A stretch of 64,000 nucleotides of DNA from Actinomadura syzygii. GTDB lineage: Bacteria > Actinomycetota > Actinomycetes > Streptosporangiales > Streptosporangiaceae. Below, piece after piece: positions 25,053 through 35,902 of the stretch. Under the pieces are notes generated by a model. The model was given only the letters and a program-made list of their open reading frames with translations, had not been told where the DNA came from and made no database searches. How positions within the stretch are numbered: position 1 is the first letter of the stretch; the number at the start of each line of letters is the position of its first letter. The stretch lies in the NCBI RefSeq assembly GCF_008085905.1, contig NZ_VSFF01000002.1, forward strand, positions 62,001 to 126,000. Direction: 5' to 3'. The translations under genes were made by a program, and so were the position numbers.

Positions 25053-26426
25053 TCAGCACTCGATGACGTTCACGGCGAGCCCGCCCCGCGACGTCTCCTT
25101 GTACTTGTCGAGCATGTCGCGGCCGGTGTCGCGCATCGTGGCGATGGCCTTGTCGAGCGAGACGAAGTGGCGGCCGTCGCCGCGCAGCGAGATGCGGGCC
25201 GCGCTGATCGCCTTGATCGCGCCGACCGCGTTGCGCTCGATGCACGGCACCTGGACGAGCCCGCCGACCGGGTCGCAGGTCAGCCCGAGGTTGTGCTCGA
25301 TGCCGATCTCGGCGGCGTTCTCCACCTGCTCCGGCGTCCCGCCGAGCACCTCGGTCAGCCCGGCCGCGGCCATCGAGCAGGCCGACCCGACCTCGCCCTG
25401 GCAGCCGACCTCCGCGCCGGAGATGCTCGCGTTCTGCTTGAACAGCACCCCGATCGCGGCGGCCGTCAGCAGGAACCGGACGATGCCGTCGTCGTCGCAG
25501 CCCGGCACGAAGCGCGCGTAGTAGTGCAGCACGGCCGGGATGATCCCGGCGGCGCCGTTCGTGGGGGCGGTGACGATCCGTCCGCCCGCCGCGTTCTCCT
25601 CGTTGACGGCCAGCGCGTACAGGGTCACCCAGTCCATCGCGTGCAGCGGGTCGCCGGGCTTCTCGGCGGTGAGCTGGCGGTGCAGCTGCGGCGCCCGCCG
25701 CCGCACCTTGAGCCCGCCCGGCAGCAGCCCCTCGCGGGTGCAGCCGCGCTCGACGCAGGCCGCCATCACGGCCCACAGCTCCAGCAGCCCGGCGCGGATC
25801 TCGTCCGGGGTGCGGCCGAACGCCCGCTCGTTCTCCAGCATCAGCGCCGACACCGACAGGCCCGTCTCGCGGCACCGGTCGAGCAGGTCGGCGGCCGTGT
25901 CGAACGGGTGGGGCAGGACGGTGTCGTCGGGCTTGATCCGGTCGGCGCCGGTGGCGGTCTCGTCCAGGATGAACCCGCCGCCGACCGAGTAGTACACCTT
26001 CGAGCGCAGTTCGTTGCCGTCGGCGTCCAGTGCGGTGAAACGCATTCCGTTGGGATGGCCGGGCAGCGACTTCTTGCGCTCGAAGACCAGGTGCTCGCCG
26101 ACGACGAAAGGCACTTCGTGGTCGCCGAACAAACGCAGTTCGCCCAGCGTGCGGACGCGCTCCATCCGCTCGTCGACCCCGTCCACGTCGACCAGTTCGG
26201 GCTTGTCGCCCTCCAGTCCGAGGATGACGGCCTTGTCGCTGCCGTGCCCTTTCCCGGTCAGCCCCAGCGACCCGTACAGGATCGCCTTCACGGACGCGGT
26301 CTTCTCCAGCAGCCCGTCCCGGTCCAGGCCCCGCGCGAAGCGGTGCGCCGCCGCCATCGGGCCGCCGGTGTGCGACGACGACGGGCCGATGCCGATCTTG
26401 AAGAGGTCGAAAACGCTGATGGCCAT
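25053..26426 (-). CDS. sdaA: L-serine ammonia-lyase (iron-sulfur, single chain)
   Basis: 457 residues, both domains fused. Deaminates L-serine to pyruvate and ammonia using a [4Fe-4S] cluster. N-terminal beta domain: [25 protein letters not shown]-terminal alpha domain: [29 protein letters not shown] and [60 protein letters not shown], with the cluster cysteines. It follows glyA by 58 bases on the same strand and is the distal gene of the gcvT-gcvH-glyA-sdaA group under a glycine riboswitch. Confidence 0.96.
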   Translation of the reverse strand: MAISVFDLFKIGIGPSSSHTGGPMAAAHRFARGLDRDGLLEKTASVKAILYGSLGLTGKGHGSDKAVILGLEGDKPELVDVDGVDERMERVRTLGELRLFGDHEVPFVVGEHLVFERKKSLPGHPNGMRFTALDADGNELRSKVYYSVGGGFILDETATGADRIKPDDTVLPHPFDTAADLLDRCRETGLSVSALMLENERAFGRTPDEIRAGLLELWAVMAACVERGCTREGLLPGGLKVRRRAPQLHRQLTAEKPGDPLHAMDWVTLYALAVNEENAAGGRIVTAPTNGAAGIIPAVLHYYARFVPGCDDDGIVRFLLTAAAIGVLFKQNASISGAEVGCQGEVGSACSMAAAGLTEVLGGTPEQVENAAEIGIEHNLGLTCDPVGGLVQVPCIERNAVGAIKAISAARISLRGDGRHFVSLDKAIATMRDTGRDMLDKYKETSRGGLAVNVIEC

Positions 26427-26484
26427 GAGGACTTGCCTCCCCGGTCGCGGCGCCCCCGCCCGCGCGGGAGGGGGCGCCGGGACG

Positions 26485-27741
26485 TCACAGGTCCGGGTAC
26501 AGGGGGTGCGCGGCCGCGAGCGCCGAGACCCGCGCCGCGAGCGCGGCCCGGTCGAACGACGGCTGCAGGGCCAGCGCGATGACGTCCGCCACCTCGGCGA
26601 AGTCGGCGGCGGTGAAGCCGCGGGTGGCGAGCGCGGGCGTCCCGATCCGCAGCCCGGACGTCACCATCGGCGGACGCGGGTCGTTCGGCACGGCGTTGCG
26701 GTTCACGGTGATGCCGATGTCGTGCAGGCGGTCCTCGGCGTCACGGCCGGTGAGCTCGGAGTCGACCAGGTCGACCAGGACGAGGTGGACGTCCGTCCCG
26801 CCGGTGAGCACCTTCACCCCGGCCTTGGCGGCGTCCTCGGCGAGGAGCCGCTCGGCGAGCAGCTTCGCGCCCTCGACCGTGCGCTCCTGCCGGTCCTTGA
26901 ACTCCTCCGACGCGGCGACCTTCAGCGCGACGGCCTTCGCGGCGATCACGTGCTCCAGCGGCCCGCCCTGCATGCCGGGGAACACCGCCGAGTTGATCTT
27001 CTTGGCGTACTCCTCGCGGGCGAGGATCAGCCCGCCGCGCGGCCCGCCGAGCGTCTTGTGCGTGGTCGTCGTGACGATGTCCGCGTGCGGGACGGGCGAG
27101 GGGTGCAGCCCCGCCGCGACCAGCCCGGCGAAGTGCGCCATGTCGACCATGAGCAGCGCCCCGACCGAGTCGGCGATCTCCCGGAACTTCGCGAAGTCGA
27201 GCCGGCGCGGGTACGCCGACCAGCCCGCCACGATCATCTTGGGCCGGTGCTCCTCGGCGAGGGTGGCGACCTCGGCCATGTCGACCAGGCCGTCCTCGGC
27301 GCGGACGTGGTAGGGCACCACGTTCAGCACCTTGCCGGAGTAGTTCAGCCGCATCCCGTGCGTGAGGTGCCCGCCGTGCGCGAGGTCGAGGCCGAGGATC
27401 GTGTCGCCGTGCTGGAGCAGCGCGAAGTAGACGGCCGTGTTGGCCTGCGCCCCGCTGTGCGGCTGGACGTTGGCGTGCTCCGCCCCGAACAGCGCCTTGG
27501 CCCGGTCGATCGCGAGCTGCTCGGTGACGTCGACGTGCTCGCAGCCGCCGTAGTACCGCCTGCCCGGATACCCCTCGGCGTACTTGTTCGTCAGGACGGA
27601 GCCCTGCGCCTCCAGCACCGCGACCGGCGCGAAGTTCTCCGACGCGATCATCTCCAGGGTGGACTGCTGGCGCCGCAGCTCGGCGGCGACCGCCGCGGCG
27701 ACCTCCGGGTCGGCCGTGGCGAGCGGGTCGTTCAGGCCCAC
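26485..27741 (-). CDS. glyA: Serine hydroxymethyltransferase
   Basis: 418 residues from the GTG at 27741, two bases after the gcvH stop. Interconverts glycine and serine with 5,10-methylene-THF. Signatures: [64 protein letters not shown] and the PLP lysine in [14 protein letters not shown]. Position next to gcvH and sdaA indicates a catabolic role, taking glycine and one-carbon units from the cleavage system to serine. The tight spacing suggests translational coupling to gcvH. Confidence 0.97.
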   Translation of the reverse strand: MGLNDPLATADPEVAAAVAAELRRQQSTLEMIASENFAPVAVLEAQGSVLTNKYAEGYPGRRYYGGCEHVDVTEQLAIDRAKALFGAEHANVQPHSGAQANTAVYFALLQHGDTILGLDLAHGGHLTHGMRLNYSGKVLNVVPYHVRAEDGLVDMAEVATLAEEHRPKMIVAGWSAYPRRLDFAKFREIADSVGALLMVDMAHFAGLVAAGLHPSPVPHADIVTTTTHKTLGGPRGGLILAREEYAKKINSAVFPGMQGGPLEHVIAAKAVALKVAASEEFKDRQERTVEGAKLLAERLLAEDAAKAGVKVLTGGTDVHLVLVDLVDSELTGRDAEDRLHDIGITVNRNAVPNDPRPPMVTSGLRIGTPALATRGFTAADFAEVADVIALALQPSFDRAALAARVSALAAAHPLYPDL

Positions 27742-27743
27742 GG

Positions 27744-28148
27744 TCAGCCCTCCTCGATCAGCTTCTCGTAGGCGACCGAGTCGAGCAGGTCGCCCGGCTC
27801 CGCCGAGATCCGCACCTTGAAGAGCCAGCCCTCGCCGTACGGGTCGTCGTTGATGACCTTCGGGACGTCCACCACGGCCGAGTTGATCGCGGTGATCTCG
27901 CCGCTGACCGGCGAGTAGACGTCGCTGACCGACTTCGTCGACTCGACCTCGCCGCAGACCTCGCCCGCCTCGACGGCGCCGCCCTCGCCCACCTGGAGCT
28001 CCAGGTAGACGATCTCGCCGAGGGCGTCGGCGGCGTGCGCGGTGATGCCCACGGTGACGATGTCGTCCTCCGGCGTCGAACCGGCGGGGCCGAGGCCCGC
28101 CACCCACTCGTGCTCCTCGCTGTAGCGGAGCTGCTCCGGAACGCTCAC
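27744..28148 (-). CDS. gcvH: Glycine cleavage system H protein
   Basis: 134 residues from the GTG at 28148. The lipoyl lysine is K72 in [16 protein letters not shown]. The N-terminal RYSEEHEWV and C-terminal [16 protein letters not shown] are family-typical. It shuttles the aminomethyl group between GcvP and GcvT. GAGAAG lies upstream. gcvP is not in the window and must be elsewhere. Confidence 0.97.
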   Translation of the reverse strand: MSVPEQLRYSEEHEWVAGLGPAGSTPEDDIVTVGITAHAADALGEIVYLELQVGEGGAVEAGEVCGEVESTKSVSDVYSPVSGEITAINSAVVDVPKVINDDPYGEGWLFKVRISAEPGDLLDSVAYEKLIEEG

Positions 28149-28222
28149 GATCACTTCTCTCTTCTCTGTACGGGGTTCGCTGCGGGGGGACGGTCGGTCC
28201 CGCGCCCCCGGGACGGCTTTCT

Positions 28223-29341
28223 TCAGGAACGCTTGTAGAACGGCAGGTCGACCACGTCCACCGGCTCCTGCCGGCCGCGCACGTCCACGGCGAGGCCGGT
28301 CTCCGCGGCGCCGCTGTCGAGGTAGGCCATGGCGATCGGCGTGCCCAGTGTGGGCGACGGCGCGCCGCTCGTCACGATCCCGCACGGCGTGCCGCCGGAC
28401 GCGACGACCCGATACCCCTTCCGCGGCGCCCGACGCCCCCGCGCGACGAGCCCGACGAGCCTGCGCCCCGGCGGGGTCTGCGCCTGCGCCGCGAGGGCGG
28501 CCTTCCCGACGAAGTCGACGGCCTTGTCGAGCTTCACCACCCGGCCGAGGCCCGCCTCGAACGGGGTGGTCTCGGCGGTGAGTTCGTTGCCGTACAGCGG
28601 CATCCCCGCCTCCAGACGCAGCGTGTCGCGCGCGGACAGCCCGGCCGGGACGACGCCGTCCACGGCCGCTAGCGCGTTCCACAGCGGGACGGCGTCGGCC
28701 GCGTCGACGAACAGCTCGAAGCCGTCCTCGCCGGTGTAGCCGGTCCGGGCGACCAGGGCGTCGACCCCGGCGACCCGTCCGGCGAGGATCGCGTAGTACT
28801 TGAGGTCGGCCAGCGGCGCGTCGGTGAAGCCTTCGAGAATCTTCTGCGAACGCGGGCCCTGGAGGGCGATCAGCGCGTAGGCGTCGGACCTGTCGTCCAC
28901 GGTCGCGTCGAAGCCGGAGACCCGTTCGGTCAGGGCGTCCCGCACGACGGCGGCGTTCGCGGCGTTCGCGACGACCATCCACGTCTCGTCGGCGAGGCGG
29001 TAGACGATCAGGTCGTCGAGGACGCCGCCGTCCTGCCCGCAGATCATCGTGTACCGGGCCTTGCCGACCTTCATCGGCGACAGGTTCCCGACCAGCGCGA
29101 AGTCGAGCGCGGCGCCCGCGCCCGGCCCGGCGAGAAAGATCTCCCCCATGTGGGACAGGTCGAACAGGCCCGCGCCGGTGCGGACGGCCTGGTGCTCGGC
29201 CGTCTCGCTCGCGTAGCGCAGCGGCATCAGGTAACCGGCGAAGTCGACGAGGTTCGCGCCGAGGTCCTCGTGGACGTCGTGCAGCGGCGTCTTCTTCGGG
29301 GTCTTCACGGCGGTTTCGGCGTCGTTCTTGTCGGCGGACAT
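28223..29341 (-). CDS. gcvT: Aminomethyltransferase (glycine cleavage T protein)
   Basis: 372 residues. Transfers the methylene group from aminomethyl-lipoyl-H protein to THF and releases ammonia. Motifs: [79 protein letters not shown] and [13 protein letters not shown]. The first gene of the operon, 69 bases downstream of the tandem glycine riboswitch. Spacing to gcvH is 74 bases. Confidence 0.97.
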   Translation of the reverse strand: MSADKNDAETAVKTPKKTPLHDVHEDLGANLVDFAGYLMPLRYASETAEHQAVRTGAGLFDLSHMGEIFLAGPGAGAALDFALVGNLSPMKVGKARYTMICGQDGGVLDDLIVYRLADETWMVVANAANAAVVRDALTERVSGFDATVDDRSDAYALIALQGPRSQKILEGFTDAPLADLKYYAILAGRVAGVDALVARTGYTGEDGFELFVDAADAVPLWNALAAVDGVVPAGLSARDTLRLEAGMPLYGNELTAETTPFEAGLGRVVKLDKAVDFVGKAALAAQAQTPPGRRLVGLVARGRRAPRKGYRVVASGGTPCGIVTSGAPSPTLGTPIAMAYLDSGAAETGLAVDVRGRQEPVDVVDLPFYKRS

Positions 29342-29410
29342 GGGTTCGGCTCCTTCGTCACGGGCGCGCGTGGCCTAATCGTCCCACCCGCGCACCGGGC
29401 GTCTCGGTGC

Positions 29411-29600
29411 CTCCCCCTCTGTCATCGGCGCCTGAGAGCTTCACCCGTCCCGGAAGGGCGGGCTTTCACCTTCGGCGGAGGACCTGGTCCCCGCTTTCCA
29501 GAGGTCGCCTGGCCCGTGCGGTCCGTGGGCCTGAGAGGTTCCGGGGAGGATTTGCTCCTTCGGCGTCCCCCGCCGGCTGCGAGGGACTCTCCCGCACGGG
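29411..29600 (-). promoter_or_regulatory. Tandem glycine riboswitch (two gcvT-type aptamers)
   Basis: Read on the minus strand, aptamer 1 (about 29600-29519) has GCGGGAGAGTCC, GCCGAAGGAGCAA and CCTCTCAGGCCCA, and aptamer 2 (about 29512-29411) has GCGACCTCTGGAAAG, CGCCGAAGGTGAAAG and GCTCTCAGGCGCC. The GAGAG, CGCCGAAGG and CTCTCAGGC elements are the gcvT-motif signature, here twice in tandem with a short linker. It precedes gcvT and should turn on glycine degradation when glycine is high. Confidence 0.93.
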
Positions 29601-29676
29601 ATAGTCGGCTGCGGGCAAGGCTAGCAGTTCCCTTTGTCCATGCCCCTTGTCCAGGCCCTGTCGCTGAGCTCGTGCG

Positions 29677-29707
29677 TTGAGCCGAATGCGGGCCCGTGAC
29701 GTACTCT
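29677..29707 (+). promoter_or_regulatory. Putative promoter for the site-2 protease gene
   Basis: TTGAGC (29677-29682) and TACTCT (29702-29707) with a 19-base spacer, in the divergent region between the glycine operon and the protease gene. Predicts a leader of about 55 bases ending in GGAGGGG before the ATG at 29769. Confidence 0.35.
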
Positions 29708-29768
29708 AAGACGGTTGCTGGAGATCACCCTGGGTGCGCGGGGTGCACGACCCGGAGGGGCAATCCGC

Positions 29769-31070
29769 ATGGCCTACCTGGCTGGAGCGTTGATCCTGTT
29801 CTTCGGCCTGCTGGTGTCCATCGCCCTGCACGAGCTCGGGCACTTCTCGTTCGCCAAGCTGTTCGGCGTCCGCACGACCCAGTTCATGGTCGGCTTCGGC
29901 CCGACGATGAAGTCGTGGCGCCGCGGCGAGACCGAGTACGGCGTGAAATGGATCCCGCTCGGCGGCTACATCCGCATGATCGGGATGCTGCCGCCGCGCC
30001 GCGGCGACGCCCCCGGCCAGGTCCGGCGGATCAGCACCGGCCCCTGGCAGGGCCTCATCGAGTCCGCCCGCGGCGCGGCGCTGGAGGAGGTCAGGCCCGG
30101 CGACGAGGACCGCGTCTTCTACGCCAAGAAGTGGTGGCAGAAGGCGCTGATCATGGTGGGCGGGCCCGCGATGAACCTCGTCCTCGCCGTGCTGTTCTTC
30201 GCGATCCTGCTGATGGGCATCGGGACGAGCCAGCCGCAGCCGGTGATCCGCGAGGTCGCCGAGTGCATGGTCCCGGCGAGCCAGTCGGCCGACGTCAAGG
30301 GCTGCCCGGCGAACGCGCCCGCGACGCCCGCCAAGCAGGTCGGGCTCAGGCCCGGCGACCGGATCGTCGCGTTCGGCGGCCAGAAGATCGGCGACTACCG
30401 CGAGCTGCAGGAGCTGATCCGCGGCGACGGCGGCAAGACGGTGCCGATGACCGTCCGGCGCGACGGGCACGACATCACGCTCACCGTCCCGATCACCCGC
30501 AACCAGATGTACGACCTGAAGGACGAGAGCAAGGTCGTCAACGTCGGCTTCCTCGGCATCACGCCCGACAGCGCCGTCGAGCGGCAGGGGCCGGGCGCGG
30601 TCGCGAGCACGATGGGCGACCTGACCTCGCGCACGGCGGGCGCGCTCGTCCGGATGCCGCAGAAGATGGTCGGCGTCTGGAACGCCGCGTTCGGCGGCGA
30701 CGAGCGCGACCCGAACGGCCCGATCGGCGTCGTCGGCGTCAGCCGGATCGGCGGCGAGGTCGCCGCGTCCCAGGAGTTCACCGGCACGCAGAAGATCTCC
30801 TACTTCGTCATGCTGCTCGGCTCGCTGAACCTCGCGGTGGGGCTGTTCAACCTCGTCCCGCTGCTGCCGCTGGACGGCGGGCACATCGCGGGCGCGCTGC
30901 TGGAGGCGATCAAGAAGGCGTTCGCCCGGGTGTTCCGCAGGCCCGACCCCGGCTACGTGGACGTCGCCAAGGCCCTGCCGGTGACGTACGTGATGGCGGC
31001 CGTGCTGATCGTCATGGGCGGGCTGCTGATCTACGCCGACCTGTTCAACCCCGTCCGCGTCACCGGCTAG
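29769..31070 (+). CDS. Site-2 intramembrane metalloprotease (M50, RseP/Rip1)
   Basis: 433 residues from the ATG at 29769 (GGAGGGG upstream; the frame is open from 29715). The first helix holds the zinc motif H21-E-L-G-H25 in VSIALHELGHFSF. A PDZ domain lies in the middle (KQVGLRPGDRIVAFGGQKIGDYRELQELI), and the second metal motif is in NLVPLLPLDGGHIAG near residue 370, flanked by four predicted helices in all. It cleaves anti-sigma factors and other membrane proteins within the bilayer. A typical ispG/dxr neighbourhood is not seen here. Upstream is the divergent glycine operon. Confidence 0.95.
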   Translation: MAYLAGALILFFGLLVSIALHELGHFSFAKLFGVRTTQFMVGFGPTMKSWRRGETEYGVKWIPLGGYIRMIGMLPPRRGDAPGQVRRISTGPWQGLIESARGAALEEVRPGDEDRVFYAKKWWQKALIMVGGPAMNLVLAVLFFAILLMGIGTSQPQPVIREVAECMVPASQSADVKGCPANAPATPAKQVGLRPGDRIVAFGGQKIGDYRELQELIRGDGGKTVPMTVRRDGHDITLTVPITRNQMYDLKDESKVVNVGFLGITPDSAVERQGPGAVASTMGDLTSRTAGALVRMPQKMVGVWNAAFGGDERDPNGPIGVVGVSRIGGEVAASQEFTGTQKISYFVMLLGSLNLAVGLFNLVPLLPLDGGHIAGALLEAIKKAFARVFRRPDPGYVDVAKALPVTYVMAAVLIVMGGLLIYADLFNPVRVTG

Positions 31071-31073
31071 CCG

Positions 31074-32171
31074 TCACGGGACCGTCGGCAGGTCGCCGGT
31101 CTTGAGGAAGGCGTCCAGCGCGGCCCGGTAGGGCGCTATGTCGAAGCCCTGCCCGGCGAGCCAGTCGTCCGACCCGTAGGTGCCGGTGTAGCGCTCGCCG
31201 CCGTCGCAGATCAGCGTGACGACGCTGCCGCGCTCCCCGCGCGCCCGCATCCCCGCGATCAGCTCCGCCGCGCCCCACATGTTCGTGCCGGTGGAGCCGC
31301 CGACGTCCCGGCCGCTGACCTCGCTCGTCCAGCGCATCGCCGCGATGGACGCCGCGTCCGGCACCCGGATCATCAGGTCGATCACCGTCGGCAGGAAGGA
31401 CGGCTCGACGCGCGGCCGCCCGATGCCCTCGATCCGCGAGCCCGCCGCCGTCCGCTCCGGGTCGCCGTCGGCGTACGAGCCGTGGAACGCCGAGCCCTCC
31501 GGGTCGACGACCGCGAGCCGCGTCTGGAACCGCCGGTACCGGACGTACCGGCCGATCGTCGCGGACGTCCCGCCGGTGCCCGCGCCGACCACCACCCAGG
31601 ACGGCTCCGGGAACCGCTCCAGCCGCAGCTGCTCGAAGATCGACTCGGCGATGTTGTTGTTGCCGCGCCAGTCGGTGGCGCGCTCGGCGTAGGTGAACTG
31701 GTCCATGAAGTGGCCGTCGCACCCGGCGGCGAGGCGCCGCGACTCGGCGTAGATCGACGACGGGTCGTCCACCAGGTGGCAGCGCCCGCCGTAGAACTCG
31801 ATGAGCTGGATCTTCTCCGGGCTGGTGGACGCGGGCATCACCGCGACGAACGGCAGCCCGAGCAGCCGCGCGAAGTACGCCTCCGACACCGCCGTCGACC
31901 CGCTGGACGCCTCGATGATCGTCGTCCCCTCGCGGATCCAGCCGTTCGCCAGCCCGTACAGGAACAGCGACCGCGCCAACCGGTGCTTGAGCGACCCCGT
32001 CGGATGGACGGACTCGTCCTTCAGGTACAGGTCGATGCCCCACTCGGGCGGCAGCGGGAACACGTGCAGGTGCGTGTCCGCGCTCCGGTTGGCGTCAGCA
32101 TCGACAAGCCGAACGGCCTCAGCAACCCAAGCCCGCCCGCCCGGATCACAACGGTCAACAATCCGATCCAA
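31074..32171 (-). CDS. PLP-dependent cysteine synthase-family enzyme, Cds1-like cysteine desulfhydrase
   Basis: 365 residues, closest in sequence pattern to Rv3684/Cds1 of M. tuberculosis ([51 protein letters not shown]). K of SLKHR is the PLP lysine; [12 protein letters not shown] is the phosphate loop. Cds1 degrades L-cysteine to H2S, pyruvate and ammonia. The only in-frame start is TTG at 32171 with GGGGGG about nine bases upstream. It converges on the protease gene with 3 bases between stops. It links to cysteine homeostasis with cysO-cysM at 6 kb. Confidence 0.88.
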   Translation of the reverse strand: MDRIVDRCDPGGRAWVAEAVRLVDADANRSADTHLHVFPLPPEWGIDLYLKDESVHPTGSLKHRLARSLFLYGLANGWIREGTTIIEASSGSTAVSEAYFARLLGLPFVAVMPASTSPEKIQLIEFYGGRCHLVDDPSSIYAESRRLAAGCDGHFMDQFTYAERATDWRGNNNIAESIFEQLRLERFPEPSWVVVGAGTGGTSATIGRYVRYRRFQTRLAVVDPEGSAFHGSYADGDPERTAAGSRIEGIGRPRVEPSFLPTVIDLMIRVPDAASIAAMRWTSEVSGRDVGGSTGTNMWGAAELIAGMRARGERGSVVTLICDGGERYTGTYGSDDWLAGQGFDIAPYRAALDAFLKTGDLPTVP

Positions 32172-32251
32172 ATTGGGCCCCCCGACGTCTCATCAGGGGT
32201 CCCACGATATCCGTGCATGTCGCCGGGCATCATGGAGGCTGCGGGGGGCAG

Positions 32252-33457
32252 ATGATCGAGATGTTCGACGAGCGGATCGTGGAGACCGGGCGGCTGCCGC
32301 TGTTCGGCTTCTTCGTCGCGTTCATCGTCACGTTCGTGTTGACCAGGGTGAACGTCCGGATGATCCGGGCGAACGTGCGCTGGTTCCGGAACGTGACGGC
32401 CGGAGACGTGCACATCCACCACGTGGTGTTCGGGGTCGTGCTGATGCTGGCGGGCGGGGTGGCGAGCCTCGCCGTGCCGGACGGGCACGTCCGACTGGAA
32501 CTGGCCGCGGCCATCGTCTTCGGGATGGGCTCCGCCCTCGTCCTGGACGAGTTCGCCCTGATCCTGCACCTCAGCGACGTCTACTGGACGGAGAAGGGCC
32601 GCGCGTCCGTCGACGCCGTGTTCGTCGCCATCGCGGTGACGGGGCTGCTGCTGCTCGGCGTCCGGCCGTTCGGGTACGACGGGCTCGGGCTCGACCCGGG
32701 CGGCGTCGCGCTCAGCCGCCTGTACGCGGCGTCGCTCGTCGGCAACCTCGCGCTGGCGGTGATCACGCTGCTCAAGGGCAAGATCTGGACGGGCCTGATC
32801 GGGCTGTTCGTGCCCGCGCTGCTGGTCGTCGGGGCCGTCCGGGTGGCGCGGCCCGGGTCGCCGTGGGCGCGGTGGCGGTACGACGCGGGATCGCGCCGGT
32901 ACCAGCGGGCCGTCCGGCGGGAGAAGCTGTACCGGCGGCCGCTGATCAACGGGAAGATCTGGGTGCAGGAGTTCATCGCCGGACGGCACGACCTGATCCC
33001 GCCCGAGCTGCTGCAACGCCGCGCCGACACGGCCGAGCGGGCCCGCCGCAGGCTGCGCGGCGGACGCTCGCCCGCGCGTGCCCGGCGGCGCGCCGCCGCC
33101 CGCGCCGAACGCCGCGCCGCCGCCCGCTCGGACCGGCGCGCCGCCGTGCGCCTGGAGCGCCGGGCCGACGCCCGCGTGGGACGCCGGTCGCCGGGCCGCC
33201 GCACCGGACGCCGCAAGGCGGCCTGGGCCGAACGCCGCGCCGAGGCCCGCGAGCGGCGCCGCGCCCTCACCCGGAACCGCGGGGTCGCCAGGGAGCGCGG
33301 GAAGCCCGCGTCGTCGCGGCTGCGGATGCGCGCCGCGTCCCGGCGGGCGCGCCGCCCCGTCCCCGACGAGGACTCGCCGCCGCCGACCCACACCCACGCC
33401 GCCGGCGGCGCCGCGCGGGTGGGCGAAGAGCGCCAGGAACCGTCCGCTAGTCCATGA
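32252..33457 (+). CDS. Integral membrane protein with Arg-rich C-terminal tail
   Basis: 401 residues from the ATG at 32252 (GGGGGGCAG upstream; the frame is open from 32213). Residues 1-220 carry about six hydrophobic helices ([87 protein letters not shown]), with VHIHHVVFG and LDEFAL conserved in an actinobacterial membrane family of unknown function. The remaining 150 residues hold over 50 Arg with Ala ([19 protein letters not shown]), likely cytoplasmic. It overlaps the convergent ligase by 11 bases. Confidence 0.75.
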   Translation: MIEMFDERIVETGRLPLFGFFVAFIVTFVLTRVNVRMIRANVRWFRNVTAGDVHIHHVVFGVVLMLAGGVASLAVPDGHVRLELAAAIVFGMGSALVLDEFALILHLSDVYWTEKGRASVDAVFVAIAVTGLLLLGVRPFGYDGLGLDPGGVALSRLYAASLVGNLALAVITLLKGKIWTGLIGLFVPALLVVGAVRVARPGSPWARWRYDAGSRRYQRAVRREKLYRRPLINGKIWVQEFIAGRHDLIPPELLQRRADTAERARRRLRGGRSPARARRRAAARAERRAAARSDRRAAVRLERRADARVGRRSPGRRTGRRKAAWAERRAEARERRRALTRNRGVARERGKPASSRLRMRAASRRARRPVPDEDSPPPTHTHAAGGAARVGEERQEPSASP

Positions 33458-35000
33458 CGGGCGCGACCGCGCGGACGGTGTCGATCGTGTCGGCCTCCGC
33501 CGCCGACTTGTCGGGGCGGTAGCGCAGCACGCGGGCGAACCGCAGCGCGATGCCGCCCGGGTAGCGGGGGCTGCGCTGGACGCCGTCGAACGCGATCTCG
33601 ACGACCAGCTCGGGACGGACGTGGACGGTCCAGTCGTCCTCCCGCACGGCCAGCTCGCGCAGCTTCGCCGTCTGCCAGGCGAGCAGCTCGTCGGTGAGCC
33701 CCTTGAACGTCTTGCCGAGCATGACGAACCCGCCGGTCTCGGGGTCGCGGGCGCCGAGGTGCAGGTTGGACAGCAGCCCCTGCCGCCGCCCGTGCCCCCA
33801 CTCGACGGCGAGGACGACGAGGTCGAGCGTGTGCCGGGGCTTCACCTTGACCCAGCCCGCGCCGCGCCGCCCGGCCGTGTACGGGGTGTCGAGGGACTTG
33901 ACGACGACGCCCTCGTGGCCGCGCGCGACGGCCTCGTCGAACACCTCCTTGGCCCGCGCCGGGTCGGCGGTGACGACGCGCGGCATGCGCAGCCCCTCCG
34001 GGACGACCTCCGCGAGTGCCGCGTTCCGCTCCGCGCCCGGCGCGTCGAGCAGATCGTGCCCGTCGAGGTGCAGCACGTCGAACAGGAACACCGCGAGCGG
34101 CACCGTGCCCTTCCCCTTGCCGCGCCCCCCGGGACCCGCGTCGGTGGCCGTGCGAGTGGCCGTGCGGGCGGAGGTGATCTGGAACGGGTGGGGGCTTCCG
34201 TCCGGGCGGAGGGCGATCAGTTCGCCGTCGAACACCGCGTCGCGGACGGGCAGCTCCCGCACCGCCGCGACGACCTCGGGCAGCCGGGAGGTGATCTCGT
34301 CGAGCGTCCGGGTGAACACCCGCACCTCGCCGCCGGACACGTGGATCTGCGCGCGGATGCCGTCGAGCTTCCACTCCACCGCGGCCTCGGCCTTCAGCTT
34401 GCCGAACGCCTCGTCGACGTCGGGCGCGGACGCCGCGAGCATCGGCTTGATCGGGCGTCCGACCTCCAGGGCGAAGCCGCGCAGCCCGGCCACCCCGTCG
34501 GCGAGCGCGGCCGTGGCGACCGGGCCGAGCGAGCCGCGCAGCATGACCGCGCGCCGCACCTCCGCCGACGGCACCTCGGCCGCCGCCGCGATCGCCTCGG
34601 CCATCACGCCGTCCAGCGCGCCCTGCCGCAGCTCGCCCGCCAGCAGCCTGATCAGGAAGTCCTGCTCGGGACGGGTGGCGCGGCCGAACAGCGCCGCGAC
34701 CAGTTCGCGCCGCCGGGCCACCGACCCGGCCCCGGACACCGCGCCGATCCCGGTGAACGCCGCGTCGACCGCGAGCACGGTCAGCGACGGCTCCGGCGCG
34801 GGCGGCGGGACGTCGCGCAGCGCCGCGTAGCCCACCCCGATCTGGCGCTGCGGCAGCTCGCCGGACAGGTAGGCCACCACGATCGCCGCCTCGCCGGGTT
34901 CGGCCGCGCGCAGGCACTCCGCGAGCGACGCCACCTTGGCCTTGCGACCCGAGGTCGCGGCGACGTCCGCCGAGGTCCGGGCGATGTCCGCGATCAGCAT
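33447..35000 (-). CDS. ATP-dependent DNA ligase (LigB type)
   Basis: 517 residues, the length of the actinobacterial ATP-dependent ligase LigB. N-terminal DNA-binding domain ([23 protein letters not shown]), then the adenylation domain with nucleophilic lysine in [13 protein letters not shown] (KLDG), motif [11 protein letters not shown], motif IIIa [11 protein letters not shown], motif [14 protein letters not shown], motif V WVKVKP, and a C-terminal OB fold ending VRAVAPVMD. It seals nicks using ATP, a non-essential addition to LigA, and probably acts in repair. Start ATG at 35000. Confidence 0.94.
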   Translation of the reverse strand: MLIADIARTSADVAATSGRKAKVASLAECLRAAEPGEAAIVVAYLSGELPQRQIGVGYAALRDVPPPAPEPSLTVLAVDAAFTGIGAVSGAGSVARRRELVAALFGRATRPEQDFLIRLLAGELRQGALDGVMAEAIAAAAEVPSAEVRRAVMLRGSLGPVATAALADGVAGLRGFALEVGRPIKPMLAASAPDVDEAFGKLKAEAAVEWKLDGIRAQIHVSGGEVRVFTRTLDEITSRLPEVVAAVRELPVRDAVFDGELIALRPDGSPHPFQITSARTATRTATDAGPGGRGKGKGTVPLAVFLFDVLHLDGHDLLDAPGAERNAALAEVVPEGLRMPRVVTADPARAKEVFDEAVARGHEGVVVKSLDTPYTAGRRGAGWVKVKPRHTLDLVVLAVEWGHGRRQGLLSNLHLGARDPETGGFVMLGKTFKGLTDELLAWQTAKLRELAVREDDWTVHVRPELVVEIAFDGVQRSPRYPGGIALRFARVLRYRPDKSAAEADTIDTVRAVAPVMD

Positions 35001-35122
35001 CCCTCCATTGTGACCACGGGGTATGACATCGGGCCCCGCCAGGGGGCCTGGTCAGCGGGCGCGGACCTTACTACCTTGACGGGTGGCGGACCGGGAAGCG
35101 CACGGGGGAGGGGGAGCGGGGT

Positions 35123-35902
35123 TTGGGCCTTCAGCGTCCTCCGGACCCGTTCGACCGGGTCTATTCCGCGCCCGAGCCGCCGTCGCCGGGTCGCCGCCGC
35201 CGGTCGCGGCGGGTCGCGGTGCTGGTGGCGGTCGTCGCGTTCGGCGCGGCGGCGGTGGCGGTGTTCCTGCTCGCGCCCGTCCGGGGCGGCGGGGACGGCG
35301 CGGCCGTGCGCCCCACCCCGTCCCGCGCGCCCACCGACGACGGCACGCCCACCGCCGAGAGCACGCCCACGGACGGCGAGACGCCCGCGGAGGGCGGTGG
35401 CCAGGTCGTCAAGGCGCTGCCCGCCCCCTGCGGGACGGTCTCGCAGCGCACCGTCGACAAGACCGTCCCGAAGGCGACGCGACGCGAGAGCGCGAACTCG
35501 ACGCTCACCACCTGCACCTACTCCTCCACCGGACGGGACTTCCGCTGGCTCCGCATCGAGGCGCACCTCTACGCGCCCGGCGACACCCCGAACCCCGTCC
35601 GCGACGCCGAGAGCTACTACGACGCGCAGTGGACGCAGGCGCACCACGCCCCGCTCGTCCGGACGATCTCCCTGGAGCCGCACAAGGGCCTCGGCGACGA
35701 GGCGTACCGCTGGTTCAAGGCGGACGAGGGCCAGCCGACCGTCGTCGGGCAGGTGACCGCCCGGATCCGCAACGCGGTCTTCACCGTCAGCTACAGCGAA
35801 CGCGCCCCCGCCAAGGGGCGGCAGGACGAACGGAAACGCGCGTGTCTCGCCAAGGCGACCGACGTCGCCGTCGAAGTTATGACGGCGCTAAATCATTTCT
35901 GA
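35123..35902 (+). CDS. Membrane-anchored secreted protein, DUF3558-like
   Basis: 259 residues from a TTG start preceded by GGGGAGGGGGAGCGGG. Short cytoplasmic Pro-rich head, one transmembrane helix (VAVLVAVVAFGAAAVAVFLLAP, about residues 32-53), a Thr/Pro/Asp spacer (PTDDGTPTAESTPTDGETPAEG), then an extracellular domain with three Cys (APCGTV, TTCTYS, RACLAK) and GLGDEAYRWFK, the pattern of DUF3558/sensor domains also seen outside the Ser/Thr kinase at 23.5 kb. Function unknown. Confidence 0.72.
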   Translation: MGLQRPPDPFDRVYSAPEPPSPGRRRRSRRVAVLVAVVAFGAAAVAVFLLAPVRGGGDGAAVRPTPSRAPTDDGTPTAESTPTDGETPAEGGGQVVKALPAPCGTVSQRTVDKTVPKATRRESANSTLTTCTYSSTGRDFRWLRIEAHLYAPGDTPNPVRDAESYYDAQWTQAHHAPLVRTISLEPHKGLGDEAYRWFKADEGQPTVVGQVTARIRNAVFTVSYSERAPAKGRQDERKRACLAKATDVAVEVMTALNHF

